Assembly (NCBI GenBank): GCA_964503475.1
Contig: CAZCZU010000040.1
Span: 1 to 23,069 of the forward strand
From: CAZCZU01 sp964503475
Lineage (GTDB): Bacteria; Pseudomonadota; Zetaproteobacteria; Mariprofundales; Mariprofundaceae
DNA: 23,069 bases
Direction of reading: 5' to 3'
Shown: piece by piece, positions 16,267-23,069 of the stretch
Numbering within the stretch: position 1 is the stretch's first letter
Layout of the letters: each line of letters opens with the position of its first letter
Notes under the pieces: model-generated
What the model was told of the DNA's origin: nothing
The model's database searches: none
Seen by the model: only the letters and a program-made list of their open reading frames with translations
Position numbers and translations under genes: made by a program

Positions 16267-16644
16267 TTATTCTCCTTTTATCATCGGGCAGGTCTTGTTG
16301 CGGTGGTGTTCAAGCAGCGATGGCACGACCGCTTCATAGGCGTAATCGGAAACAGCCTCCACACCGATGGCGGCAAGCTTTTCGGTCGGGCCGTCGCCGA
16401 TCCTGGCCACGAACACCGCATCACAGTCGCTGATCGTCTCCAGGATCATGGCCATGGCGCTCTGACTGCCGCTGTTGCCGTGGCAGTAGTGCTCGACCTG
16501 CCGCTCTTCCAGCAGCTCACAGGATTCGGCTGTAAGCGCATAGATGCCGAAGCGTCTGGCATGGCCGAAATGTTCGTTGATCGAGATACCATCCTTGCTG
16601 GCCACGGCATATTTCACGGGCGAATCAGGCATGTTCGTCGGCAT
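16267..16644 (-). CDS. NifX/NafY-family cofactor-binding protein
   Basis: This encodes 125 residues. The sequence matches the dinitrogenase iron-molybdenum cofactor biosynthesis family (NifX, NafY, NifB C-terminus): YAVASKDGISINEHFGHARRF near the start, then a GNSGSQSAMAMILETISDCDAVFVARIGDGP stretch covering the fold core, and GVEAVSDYAYEAV. Members bind iron-sulfur or iron-molybdenum cluster precursors; the His of EHFGH is the usual candidate ligand. The start overlaps the end of the AAA+ gene by 20 bases; Met5 at 16632 would cut this to 8. No nitrogenase gene is visible, so the client metal cluster is unknown. Confidence 0.9.
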   Translation of the reverse strand: MPTNMPDSPVKYAVASKDGISINEHFGHARRFGIYALTAESCELLEERQVEHYCHGNSGSQSAMAMILETISDCDAVFVARIGDGPTEKLAAIGVEAVSDYAYEAVVPSLLEHHRNKTCPMIKGE

Positions 16645-18328
16645 CCATGCCCCGGAAGATGCTGCAGCGCCTGAAGACGTCGAGGCTCGGCTGCACCGCC
16701 TTATGGCTGCAGTACTTGGCCACCAGCTTGGCCAGACCCTTGATGTCGCGGCCGCTGGCCTGGGGATAGAGCTCGGCCAGGTGATCGATCAGGGCAGGCT
16801 CCACGGCCAGCTCGAACTGCTCGGTCATCACCTGCCATATCCTGCGCCGGTCGTGCAGGCCGGGCGGGTGGTAGCGGATCATGGCGATACAGCGGGAGAT
16901 GATCGCTTCATCGATATCGCCGACGCGGTTGGTGGTCAGGAACAGCAGGCCGTTGAAATACTCCAGCACCCGCAGGAAGACACCGACCACGGCATTGGCG
17001 GCGATGTTGTCGTCACGGCGCTTGATATAGACATCCGCCTCATCGATCAGCATCACGGCCCCCCAGCGCTGGGCGCGGGTGAGGGTGTTCTTCAGGGCGA
17101 TCTCCATCTCGGCCACATTCAGCCCCAGCTGCCCCGAGTGGACCCGGTAGAGCGGGCGCCGGATGATCTCGGCATAGACTTCGGCCGTCAGCGTTTTGCC
17201 CACACCGGCGGGGCCGGCACAGAGCACGGTCGTGCCGCCCGATTTGCCCGCCACAATATCGTCCATCAGCACGTCCATCTCGGCCGTCAGGATGTCGATC
17301 AGGTCGGTCTGCTCTTCCGGCAGCACCAGCTTCTCTTTCAGCTGCGGGCGGTAGGCGTAGGGGCGCATATCATCGACATGCACCCACAGGTGATGATGCA
17401 GTTCGAGATGGAACATCAGGATATAGGCGTGCACCGGCAGTTCGGTGAACATGCCGTGCGGAATGTCGGCCTGGATCGATTCGGCCGCGCCTTCGACCCG
17501 CTCGTCATAGTTGCTGCTGCGCCCGGCCTTGCGCAGGTATTTGGCCAGGATATCGCCGGGCGACTCTTCGCTGAGGGCGCGATCCTTGATCACCTCCTCG
17601 TCGTTGACCAGCTGGGCCCAGCCGCCGGAGGAGGAGAGCACGACCACATTCTTGCGCGACCAGTCGGTGTTGCGGTGCGATGCGGTGGGGTCTTCGGCAA
17701 AGATGCCCTTGCCGCGGGCCGAGAACTGCTGGCCGTAACGGGCGCGCCATTCGAAATAGCGGCTGGTTGACTGGTCGTAGTTGTCGATCAGGGTTTTGTT
17801 CTCTTTGAAAAAGCCGAGGGTGGCGAAGATCTCGGCCACGTTTTTACCGATCATGTCGCGTTCGCGGATGATCAGGGAACGGGAAGCGATTTTGGCCATG
17901 CTGTTGGCCTTCAGCTCGATCAGAATACGGCCGGTCTCCTCCTCGCCGGGCGGGGTGAAGTCGATGCGGGAGACGAGATAAGGCATCGGCTTGCCGCTGT
18001 TGTTGGCCCGGAACAGCCAGCCGCGAATGCCGTCGCGGACCAGAAACTCGGCGATCTCCGGCACCAGTTGCTCAAGCTGCCCCTCCTGGAATCGCGTTCC
18101 CTTTCTGCCGATGATCGCTTCGAGCGAGGCGATCTGGGCCGCCTTGCCCTGCATGTCGGGGCCTGCGTCGAGGTAGAGGCTGCGCAGAAACGCCATCTGC
18201 TGGCCCGAAAGGCTGGAGAAGGGGACCTCTGCCTTGTTGCCGAACTTCAGCTGTTCGGAGAGGGCGCAAAGCTCCGGGAACCGGTCGAGCATCGCTTCGG
18301 CATGCGGGCGTTCGATTTGCAGTTTCAT
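16625..18328 (-). CDS. AAA+ ATPase with large uncharacterised N-terminal region
   Basis: This encodes 567 residues. The C-terminal AAA+ module has Walker A GPAGVGKT (372-379), Walker B VMLIDEAD (425-432), sensor 1 TTN (465-467), an arginine finger in ISRC (Arg479) and a sensor 2-like SGRD (Arg528), so it should be an active hexamer-forming ATPase. The roughly 350 residues before it are soluble and match no domain I recognise, though they include helix-rich segments and a histidine cluster (ELHHHLWVHVDD, 309-320). There is no protease motif. It leads the cassette with a NifX-like protein, a PCP_red protein and a GST, which suggests remodelling of a metal-cofactor or redox protein (inference). 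Confidence 0.87.
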   Translation of the reverse strand: MKLQIERPHAEAMLDRFPELCALSEQLKFGNKAEVPFSSLSGQQMAFLRSLYLDAGPDMQGKAAQIASLEAIIGRKGTRFQEGQLEQLVPEIAEFLVRDGIRGWLFRANNSGKPMPYLVSRIDFTPPGEEETGRILIELKANSMAKIASRSLIIRERDMIGKNVAEIFATLGFFKENKTLIDNYDQSTSRYFEWRARYGQQFSARGKGIFAEDPTASHRNTDWSRKNVVVLSSSGGWAQLVNDEEVIKDRALSEESPGDILAKYLRKAGRSSNYDERVEGAAESIQADIPHGMFTELPVHAYILMFHLELHHHLWVHVDDMRPYAYRPQLKEKLVLPEEQTDLIDILTAEMDVLMDDIVAGKSGGTTVLCAGPAGVGKTLTAEVYAEIIRRPLYRVHSGQLGLNVAEMEIALKNTLTRAQRWGAVMLIDEADVYIKRRDDNIAANAVVGVFLRVLEYFNGLLFLTTNRVGDIDEAIISRCIAMIRYHPPGLHDRRRIWQVMTEQFELAVEPALIDHLAELYPQASGRDIKGLAKLVAKYCSHKAVQPSLDVFRRCSIFRGMDADEHA

Positions 18329-18458
18329 GGGGCATCACTCCCTGGCTCGCTTGGCGTTCAGGCTGTGGATGCAAGGGCCAGGCCACTTATATGGGGCCGG
18401 TTTTACCGCTTGCTCAGGCTATTTTGTTGATTCCTGTACATGATGCGGGCATTGCTGT

Positions 18459-18477
18459 TGCAATTGGGACAATTGCA
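18459..18477. promoter_or_regulatory. perfect 8-3-8 palindrome, possible operator
   Basis: TGCAATTG, GGA, CAATTGCA is a perfect inverted repeat. It lies 131 bases upstream of the AAA+ start and 19 bases beyond the cytochrome stop, both genes on the minus strand. There is no adjacent T-run, so a protein-binding site fits better than a terminator. Confidence 0.4.
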
Positions 18478-18496
18478 TCGGGAGATCCGTATGCTG

Positions 18497-18925
18497 CTAC
18501 TCCGGCTTGCCGCCCATCTCGATGCGCTTGCCCTGGGCCAGTGAGGTCAGGTAGCTGATCAATTGCCGCATTTGCAGGCTGTCGTGGGCGGGCGGTGTGC
18601 CTTCCAGAGCGCCGAGTACGCAGTTGTGCACCTGATCCTGCAGGGTCAGCAGGGCATCGCGGCGCGGGTTGTAGCGCGGGAAGATAGCGGCGGCATTGGT
18701 GAGTGAGGGGATGGCCTTGCCGTTGGGCAGTTGCCCGCGGCTGGTGCCGCCATGGCTGTGGCAGCTGTTGCAGGTGCGGCCATTGCCATCAAAGGTGTCG
18801 TGCATGAAAAGCTGATGTCCCTGTTGTACGGCCTTTTCGAGTGGCCCGGCAGTGGCAGGCACTGTGCTGCCCAGGAGTAGTGCGATCAGGATGGGTGTGG
18901 CTTGCGGAAACGATCGTACCGGCAT
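18497..18925 (-). CDS. periplasmic monoheme c-type cytochrome
   Basis: This encodes 142 residues. A signal peptide (hydrophobic 11-26, ATA before Gly27) sends it to the periplasm. The single heme site is CNSCH at 52-56, within DGNGRTCNSCHSHGG, and later LPNGKAIPSLTNAAAIFPRYN resembles class I cytochromes of the diheme peroxidase/SoxA-like type. A methionine in LQMRQL (about 117) or EMGG near the end may be the sixth ligand. It carries electrons; the partner is unknown. AAGGAGG five bases before the ATG fixes the start. It is the last gene of the gloB-to-cytochrome run. Confidence 0.9.
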   Translation of the reverse strand: MPVRSFPQATPILIALLLGSTVPATAGPLEKAVQQGHQLFMHDTFDGNGRTCNSCHSHGGTSRGQLPNGKAIPSLTNAAAIFPRYNPRRDALLTLQDQVHNCVLGALEGTPPAHDSLQMRQLISYLTSLAQGKRIEMGGKPE

Positions 18926-18956
18926 GGGTTCCTCCTTCGGCTGAACTGCTCCCAGT

Positions 18957-19439
18957 CTAGGCGCTTTTAAGGTGTTTGGTCAGGAAGCGGTCCAGTTGGT
19001 TGGCAAAGGCGGTGCGATCCTTGTGGCTGAAGGCGGCGGGGCCGCCGGTGAGTGTACCGGTGCCGCGCAGCTCATCCATGAAATTGCGCATGCTTAAGGC
19101 ACGGCGCACATTGTCGCTGCTGTAGAACTCGCCGCGCGGATTGAGGGCAAAGCCATCCAGCTCGATCACTTCGGCGGCCAGCGGGATATCGGCCGTGATC
19201 ACCAGGTCGCCACGGCCCATCAGGCGGGCAATCTCCTTGTCGGCCACATCGAAGCCGGCTCCGACCCGGATAAAGTGCAGCCACGGCGAGCGGGGCAGGG
19301 TGAGATTGGAGTTGGCGACAAAGGTGGTGCGTACCTGTCGCCCTTTGGCGGCCCGGTAGATGATCTCCTTGATCACCTTCGGGCAGGCATCGGCATCGAC
19401 CCAGATGCGCAGCTCGTTCGAATCGTCCAGAAACGTCAT
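18957..19439 (-). CDS. yaiI: YaiI/YqxD family protein (DUF188)
   Basis: This encodes 160 residues. It matches YaiI along its whole length: RIWVDADACPKVIKEIIYRA near the start, then AGFDVADKEIARL, GDLVITADIPLAAEVIE, ALNPRGEFY, MRNFMDELR and GGPAAFSHKDR. Conserved aspartates in WVDADACP and ITADIPLA suggest a PIN-like nuclease fold, though the function is not established. The ATG at 19439 places the start near the family norm; longer forms from 19463 or 19475 are possible, and none has a good ribosome binding site. It lies 44 bases after arfB and 31 bases before the cytochrome. Confidence 0.93.
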   Translation of the reverse strand: MTFLDDSNELRIWVDADACPKVIKEIIYRAAKGRQVRTTFVANSNLTLPRSPWLHFIRVGAGFDVADKEIARLMGRGDLVITADIPLAAEVIELDGFALNPRGEFYSSDNVRRALSMRNFMDELRGTGTLTGGPAAFSHKDRTAFANQLDRFLTKHLKSA

Positions 19440-19483
19440 GGGCAAAACGCTAACAAATCGCATGCCGGTCTGCATACGGGCCG

Positions 19484-19906
19484 TTAATCGTCCGACCGGG
19501 ATGGCTTGCCGCGCAGCGCCTTGGTAGTGCTGCGCCGGCTCTTCTTCTCCAGGCGGCGCCGTTTTGAGGCCAGTGTCTGGCGGGTCGGTCGCCGCTTTTT
19601 GGGAGTCGCCATGGCGGCCCGGATCAGTTCGCGCAGGCGGGTGAGGGCATCCTGTCGGTTGCGATCCTGGCTGCGAAAGCTTTGGGCCTTGATGACGATG
19701 ACCCCCTCATCGCTGATGCGCTGGTCCGGCCACTGGCGTAGGCGCTGTTTGCAATTGTCAGGCAGGGAGGAGGCATCGATATCGAAGCGCAGGTGGATGG
19801 CGGTGGCCACCTTGTTGACGTTCTGGCCGCCGGCTCCCTGGGCACGCACCGCCTGCATCTCGATCTCGTGCTCGGGAATGGCAAGGTCGGCATGGATGCG
19901 CAGCAT
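19484..19906 (-). CDS. arfB: alternative ribosome-rescue factor ArfB
   Basis: This encodes 140 residues, the usual length. A release-factor-type domain carries the catalytic GGQ at 26-28 in RAQGAGGQNVNKVATAIHLR. The C-terminal tail is very basic (KKRRPTRQ, SKRRRLEKKSRRS), the part that enters the empty mRNA channel of stalled ribosomes in known ArfB/YaeJ proteins. It hydrolyses peptidyl-tRNA on non-stop ribosomes. GAGG seven bases before the ATG supports the start. It begins 10 bases after the broken DUF985 gene. Confidence 0.95.
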   Translation of the reverse strand: MLRIHADLAIPEHEIEMQAVRAQGAGGQNVNKVATAIHLRFDIDASSLPDNCKQRLRQWPDQRISDEGVIVIKAQSFRSQDRNRQDALTRLRELIRAAMATPKKRRPTRQTLASKRRRLEKKSRRSTTKALRGKPSRSDD

Positions 19907-19916
19907 GGCGAAGGCC

Positions 19917-20415
19917 TCAGCGCGTCAGGCGGGTGATGATCTCCCGGTGATCGGGGTGCGCATCGATCAGGGTATGGCGCTTGGCCATCTCGAAATCGGC
20001 AAAATCGAAGCCGGGGGCGACGGTGCAGCCGACCAGGGCATGGCCGCCGGAGGGCACACTGGCACCAAACCAGTCGCCGGCCTCGACGACATGCTGGAAG
20101 GATTCGCCATTGGCCAGGTCACGCCCCAGCTGCTTCTCGTGATAATGGCCCGCCTTGTCGATGATATGAACGGTGAGCCCGTCGCCATCGTAGAAGTGCC
20201 ACACCTCGTCCTGATTGATGCGGTGTAGGGCCGAGAATTCGTCTCCTGAGAGCAGGAAATAGATGCTGGTGCTTGTGGGCCCGCGCGCCATCGAAATGGT
20301 CCGGCAGGCCATGTTTCGGAATGGTGGTCTCGGCCCGGTAAACCTCGCGGAACCAGCCACCCTCGGGATGGCGCTGCAGCTCAAGTTGTTCGATCCACTG
20401 TTTGGCTTTCGACAT
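19917..20415 (-). pseudogene. DUF985 cupin gene with one-base frameshift
   Basis: The start MSKAKQWIEQLELQRHPEGG and FREVYRAETTIPKHGLPDHF (frame A) belong to a DUF985 cupin. From about 20274 leftward the match continues only in another frame: SIYFLLSGDEFSALHRINQD, EVWHFYDGD, AGDWFGASVPSGGHALVGCT and GFDFADFEMA. Removing one T of the TT at 20273-20274 (CACAAGC to CACAGC on the coding strand) restores RAHSTSIYFLL, the expected family wording, and a 165-residue protein. The span is 499 bases, one more than a multiple of three. It is either a recent pseudogene or a sequence error; the site is not in a long homopolymer. It sits four bases after the gloB stop. Confidence 0.85.
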
Positions 20416-20419
20416 CGGG

Positions 20420-21202
20420 TTACCAGCGATCCTTGCTTTCGCGGATATGGGTGAAGACTTCCACGGCATCGGCCGCAATACCTTCGGCCTTGGCATAGCG
20501 TTCGATAAACGCCGCATCGAGCGGCCACAGGAAGGGGTTGGTCGCCTTCTCAAGGCCGATGGTGGAGGGGATGGTGGGCTGCTGCTCCATGCGCGTACGG
20601 GTATCGCGACTGGTGCGCTCCTCCAGGGCAGGGGAGGCCTCGATGGAGCGGGCGAAGCGCAGGTTGGGCAGGGTGTATTCGTGGGCGCAGTAGACGCGCG
20701 TTTCATCCGGCAGGGCGGCAAGGCGCTGCAGGCTCTGCCACATCTGGGCCGGGGTGCCTTCGAAGAGGCGGCCGCAGCCGGCGCCGAAGAGGGTGTCGCC
20801 ACAGAAGAGGGCATCATCGAAGCGGAAGGCGATATGGCCGCGCGTGTGGCCCGGCACAAAGAGGATTTCGGCTGTCAGGCCGGCGATCTCCATCTCGCCC
20901 TCATCGCACTCGATGGTGATGCCGGGGATACGCTTGGCATCCTCGCGGAATCCCACCACCTCGCAGCCGAAGCGGCGCACCAGCGCCGTATTGCCATCGG
21001 TATGATCCCAGTGGTGGTGGGTATTGAGTACATGCGTGAGCGGCCGTTGCAGCTTCTCGCACAGATTGATCACCGGCGAGGCATCGGCCGGATCGACCAC
21101 GGCCAGCAGCGGCGAGTTGTGCGACTCGATCAGGTAGATGTAGTTGTCCTTCAAAGCCGGTAGCTGATGGACGGTGAAGGCGTTGTGCGAATAGGACCAC
21201 AT
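20420..21202 (-). CDS. gloB: hydroxyacylglutathione hydrolase (glyoxalase II)
   Basis: This encodes 260 residues, typical for GloB. It hydrolyses S-D-lactoylglutathione to lactate and glutathione, completing methylglyoxal detoxification. The metallo-beta-lactamase metal site is complete: THHHWDH (61-67), His119 in VPGHTRGH, Asp136 in FCGDTLF, and His174 in YCAHEYT. The C-terminal glutathione-binding helical domain is present, with NPFLWP near the end. It is the first gene of the run gloB, DUF985, arfB, yaiI, cytochrome. The ATG at 21202 is the family-consistent start, without a strong ribosome binding site. Confidence 0.96.
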   Translation of the reverse strand: MWSYSHNAFTVHQLPALKDNYIYLIESHNSPLLAVVDPADASPVINLCEKLQRPLTHVLNTHHHWDHTDGNTALVRRFGCEVVGFREDAKRIPGITIECDEGEMEIAGLTAEILFVPGHTRGHIAFRFDDALFCGDTLFGAGCGRLFEGTPAQMWQSLQRLAALPDETRVYCAHEYTLPNLRFARSIEASPALEERTSRDTRTRMEQQPTIPSTIGLEKATNPFLWPLDAAFIERYAKAEGIAADAVEVFTHIRESKDRW

Positions 21203-21331
21203 CCCCTAACCATAGCGATGAATTGCCCTTCACCGCAATCACGAACGGTTAGTGCATTCGTGCGATTGCTGGCGGATTGAGGTTGCGTCAGTCTGAGTCT
21301 TGGCTGATCGCTCAGGATGAGGGGGGAACAA

Positions 21332-21367
21332 ATGCGCGAAACAAGACTGGGGCCTCGTGTTTCATGA
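21332..21367 (+). CDS. possible 11-residue leader peptide
   Basis: GAGGGGGG (21319-21326) lies five bases before an ATG at 21332 that opens an 11-codon frame, MRETRLGPRVS, ending in a TGA that overlaps the next ATG as ATGA at 21364-21367. The main gene has no good ribosome binding site of its own, so translation coupling is plausible. It is too short to judge by homology. Confidence 0.35.
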   Translation: MRETRLGPRVS

Positions 21368-21864
21368 ATGTAGTCAAAATATTGCTGTTGGGTTTCCTGG
21401 GGCTTTTTGCACTGTTCTTCGTCGCGCTCATCTACGTTGGAGTAACCGGTCCTCAGACGTCGATTTATCCCGGAAACCAGCTGCCGGCCAAATTCCAGAA
21501 CGAGGTTCGCTCTCTGAAGCTTGTTGATGAGAGCGATAAGATTCGTTTTTTCTACTCGGATGGCATGTTGGATATCAAGGATGGAATGTATTTTGTGACG
21601 AACCAAAACCTGGTTTTATATAGCAATCAATGGAATCCACCGGCCATCATCATCCCGATGAACAAGATCACCGCCATTGAGCCCACTTACCATGACTCAT
21701 TTTTTGATGACAGTATGGTGTTCGTATCAACCACTGATGGTGAATCTTTCGTGTTCCCTCTTTCCAGTGAGTACCGGCTGGATCGAAAATTTGTTGAGTA
21801 CCTCAATGCCAACAAGCTTGGCGATAAAGAAGCTGTTCGGAAGGAAGCGGAAAGTGAGAAATAG
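21364..21864 (+). CDS. single-pass membrane protein of unknown function
   Basis: This encodes 166 residues from the ATG at 21364; an in-frame TTG at 21277 would add unlikely sequence. One N-terminal hydrophobic helix spans about 4-27, leaving a soluble domain of about 135 residues. The alternating strand pattern (IRFFYSDGMLDIKDGMYFVT, NLVLYSNQWNPPAIIIPMNK, SMVFVSTTDGESFVFPL, then a closing helix RKFVEYLNAN) resembles a small PH-like beta-barrel, but this is only pattern reading. Base composition is more AT-rich than the genes to the left. It appears divergent from gloB. Confidence 0.78.
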   Translation: MNVVKILLLGFLGLFALFFVALIYVGVTGPQTSIYPGNQLPAKFQNEVRSLKLVDESDKIRFFYSDGMLDIKDGMYFVTNQNLVLYSNQWNPPAIIIPMNKITAIEPTYHDSFFDDSMVFVSTTDGESFVFPLSSEYRLDRKFVEYLNANKLGDKEAVRKEAESEK

Positions 21865-21954
21865 GTATTATGTCCCTGGAATTGTGAAGACTACCTTGGG
21901 ATCGCTGACTGGATTAACTCATTGTCATCTGATTATGGGCAGTAGGAGAACTCG

Positions 21955-22179
21955 TTGCTGTTATTGGTAATAGGTTTGATTGTTGTTTTGTTTCTTGTTT
22001 GGCTGTTATGGCACTTAGTGCCTTTCTATAAAGGGGTTTTAAGGGAAAAAGAAAAATCACCATTATTAACATTGATGAAAATCTCACTACCCTTGGTTTT
22101 ATTGGGAATAGGTGCTCAGATTATCATGATAATTATGTTAATAATAAAAAACATTTGGGCCTTCGGGGTCAGGTCTTGA
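21955..22179 (+). CDS. small two-helix membrane protein, TTG start
   Basis: This encodes 74 residues. AGGAGA (21944-21949) lies five bases before a TTG start, which makes this unusual start credible. Helix one covers about 2-24 and helix two about 45-66, joined by a basic loop (YKGVLREKEK). The region is AT-rich compared with the rest of the window. The last codons (FGVRS) and the stop lie inside the left inverted repeat of the transposase element, so the original end was probably replaced by the insertion. The family is not recognised. Confidence 0.55.
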   Translation: MLLLVIGLIVVLFLVWLLWHLVPFYKGVLREKEKSPLLTLMKISLPLVLLGIGAQIIMIIMLIIKNIWAFGVRS

Positions 22180-22187
22180 AAGTTGAA
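22164..22187 (+). repeat. left inverted repeat of the transposase element
   Basis: It starts CGGGGTCAGGTCTTGAA and ends GTTGAA. It matches the reverse complement of 23041-23064 at 23 of 24 positions; the mismatch is at base 18 (A here, T in the partner). It contains the stop codon of the small membrane protein. Confidence 0.9.
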
Positions 22188-22218
22188 TTTGAGGTGAGGG
22201 TGGTCTATTGAATGTGTA

Positions 22219-23040
22219 ATGGCACGCCCCTTACGAATCGAGTATCCCGGTGCAGTTTATCATGTGACATCACGTGGAGATGGCCGTGAGGATATTTATC
22301 TAACGGATCAGGATCGTGAACAGTTTCTTGAGGTTCTCGCACATGTAATTGATCGGCATGGCTGGCGATGCCATGCCTGGTGTCTGATGAGCAATCACTA
22401 TCATCTGATGATCGAGACGCCGAAGGGCAATCTTGGCCAGGGAATGCGACAACTGAACGGCGTGTATACCCAACGATTCAACCGGAAGCACAATCGGGTA
22501 GGGCATGTGTTTCAAGGACGGTATAAGGCCATTCTGATCGAGAAAGATGCGCATCTATTGGAGTTATGTCGTTACATCGTACGTAATCCTGTGGCTGCCG
22601 GGATGGTGGAAGATGTGCCTGCCTGGCCATGGAGTAGTTACCTGCAAACAGCGGGTATGGCCAAAAGGCATGGTTTTACAAGTACCGACTGGGTGCTTGA
22701 ACAGTTCGGAGGGAGCCGCAAGCGATATTGTGAATATGTGGCCGATGCATCTTCAAAGGATTCTCCCCTGAAAGAATTATCCGGCTCAAATGTGCTGGGT
22801 AGTGAGAAGTTTCGGGGTGAAGTCCAAAAAAGCGTGAAAGCGCATCCCGAGATTCCGCGAATACAGAGCCATGTGATACGCCCAGCCCTGCAGGAATTGT
22901 CGGTAAGGACGGTCGAGCGGGGTGCATGGATGGCGGATGCTTATCGAGAACATGGTTATACCATGCGACAAATAGCTGACTTTGCACAGGTGCATTACTC
23001 CCTGGTGAGCAAAATCATCAAAGAATGGGAGGGGCGATGA
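22219..23040 (+). CDS. REP-associated tyrosine transposase (Y1/IS200-like HUH family)
   Basis: This encodes 273 residues. MARPLRIEYPGAVYHVTSRG is the usual start of this family. The HUH motif is His60-Tyr61-His62 in LMSNHYHLMIETP, which binds the metal. The likely nucleophile is Tyr83 in LNGVYTQRFNRKH, followed by GHVFQGRYKAILIE and LCRYIVRNPVAAGMV. A C-terminal helix-turn-helix-like segment (GYTMRQIADFAQVHYSLVSK, about 249-268) is an addition seen in some members. Such enzymes cut and rejoin single-stranded DNA at hairpin or REP-type sites. All key residues are intact, so it could be active. No strong ribosome binding site is visible. Confidence 0.93.
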   Translation: MARPLRIEYPGAVYHVTSRGDGREDIYLTDQDREQFLEVLAHVIDRHGWRCHAWCLMSNHYHLMIETPKGNLGQGMRQLNGVYTQRFNRKHNRVGHVFQGRYKAILIEKDAHLLELCRYIVRNPVAAGMVEDVPAWPWSSYLQTAGMAKRHGFTSTDWVLEQFGGSRKRYCEYVADASSKDSPLKELSGSNVLGSEKFRGEVQKSVKAHPEIPRIQSHVIRPALQELSVRTVERGAWMADAYREHGYTMRQIADFAQVHYSLVSKIIKEWEGR

Positions 23041-23064
23041 TTCAACATTCAAGACCTGACCCCG
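23041..23064 (-). repeat. right inverted repeat of the transposase element
   Basis: This is the mirror copy of 22164-22187, with 23 of 24 positions paired. It begins directly after the transposase TGA stop at 23038-23040. Confidence 0.9.
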
Positions 23065-23069
23065 TAGTT

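Larger units (their letters stand above)
22164..23064 (+). mobile_element. REP-associated-type tyrosine transposase element with 24-base inverted ends
   Basis: The element is 901 bases long. Its ends are 24-base inverted repeats with one mismatch, and the single gene fills the interior, its stop codon abutting the right repeat. Y1 (HUH) transposases do not make target duplications, and none is evident, although only 5 bases remain to the right. The GGGGTCAGGTCTTGAA core is, from memory, a common end sequence beside such transposases in proteobacteria. Confidence 0.8.

Noticed and set aside
20119..20859. Long minus-strand frame overlapping gloB and the DUF985 start
   Set aside because: Only its last part, from MSKAKQW, is real DUF985 sequence before the frameshift; the rest is an out-of-frame reading of gloB.

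Overview
The window is compact, GC-rich bacterial DNA with no tRNA or rRNA gene, no CRISPR array and no gene-free gap over 300 bases. The gene set (GlgB/GlgC glycogen genes, a PGM1-like phosphoglucomutase, Beta-class GST, GloB, ArfB, YaiI, c-type cytochrome, BLUF photoreceptor) points to a Gram-negative proteobacterium, probably a free-living aquatic one. The lineage cannot be fixed from sequence reading alone; gamma- or zetaproteobacteria are guesses.

Left part (1-8107): a CPXCG zinc-ribbon microprotein lies on the + strand. A long minus-strand series follows, read right to left: glgC, a GH57 glycoside hydrolase, malQ, a membrane protein with a CxxC...CxxC tail, a ClsB-type cardiolipin synthase, a BLUF-PsiE fusion and a SpoIIAA/STAS-like protein. 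glgC, GH57 and malQ look like one operon, with a 24-base gap and then a 4-base GTGA overlap.

Centre (8108-14748): a divergent promoter region separates glgC from a plus-strand series: pgm, glgB, a CPA2 cation/proton antiporter, a membrane-anchored PrxQ/BCP peroxiredoxin and a double cupin. Together these supply glucose-1-phosphate, ADP-glucose, branching and glucan remodelling. Glycogen synthase (glgA) and phosphorylase are absent from the window.

Right-centre (14758-18328): a secreted protein with a good terminator, then a tightly coupled minus-strand cassette: AAA+ ATPase, NifX/NafY-like protein, a 57-residue stand-alone PCP_red-domain protein and a Beta-class GST. This cassette is the best candidate for an undescribed system, because two nitrogenase-like cofactor domains are joined to an AAA+ machine with no nitrogenase genes in view.

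Right part (18459-21202): a minus-strand housekeeping set: gloB, a DUF985 cupin broken by a one-base frameshift, arfB, yaiI and a monoheme cytochrome c. The end (21332-23069) looks different in base composition. It holds a possible leader peptide coupled to a membrane-anchored protein, a small two-helix membrane protein, and a complete REP-associated-type tyrosine transposase element bounded by 24-base inverted repeats.
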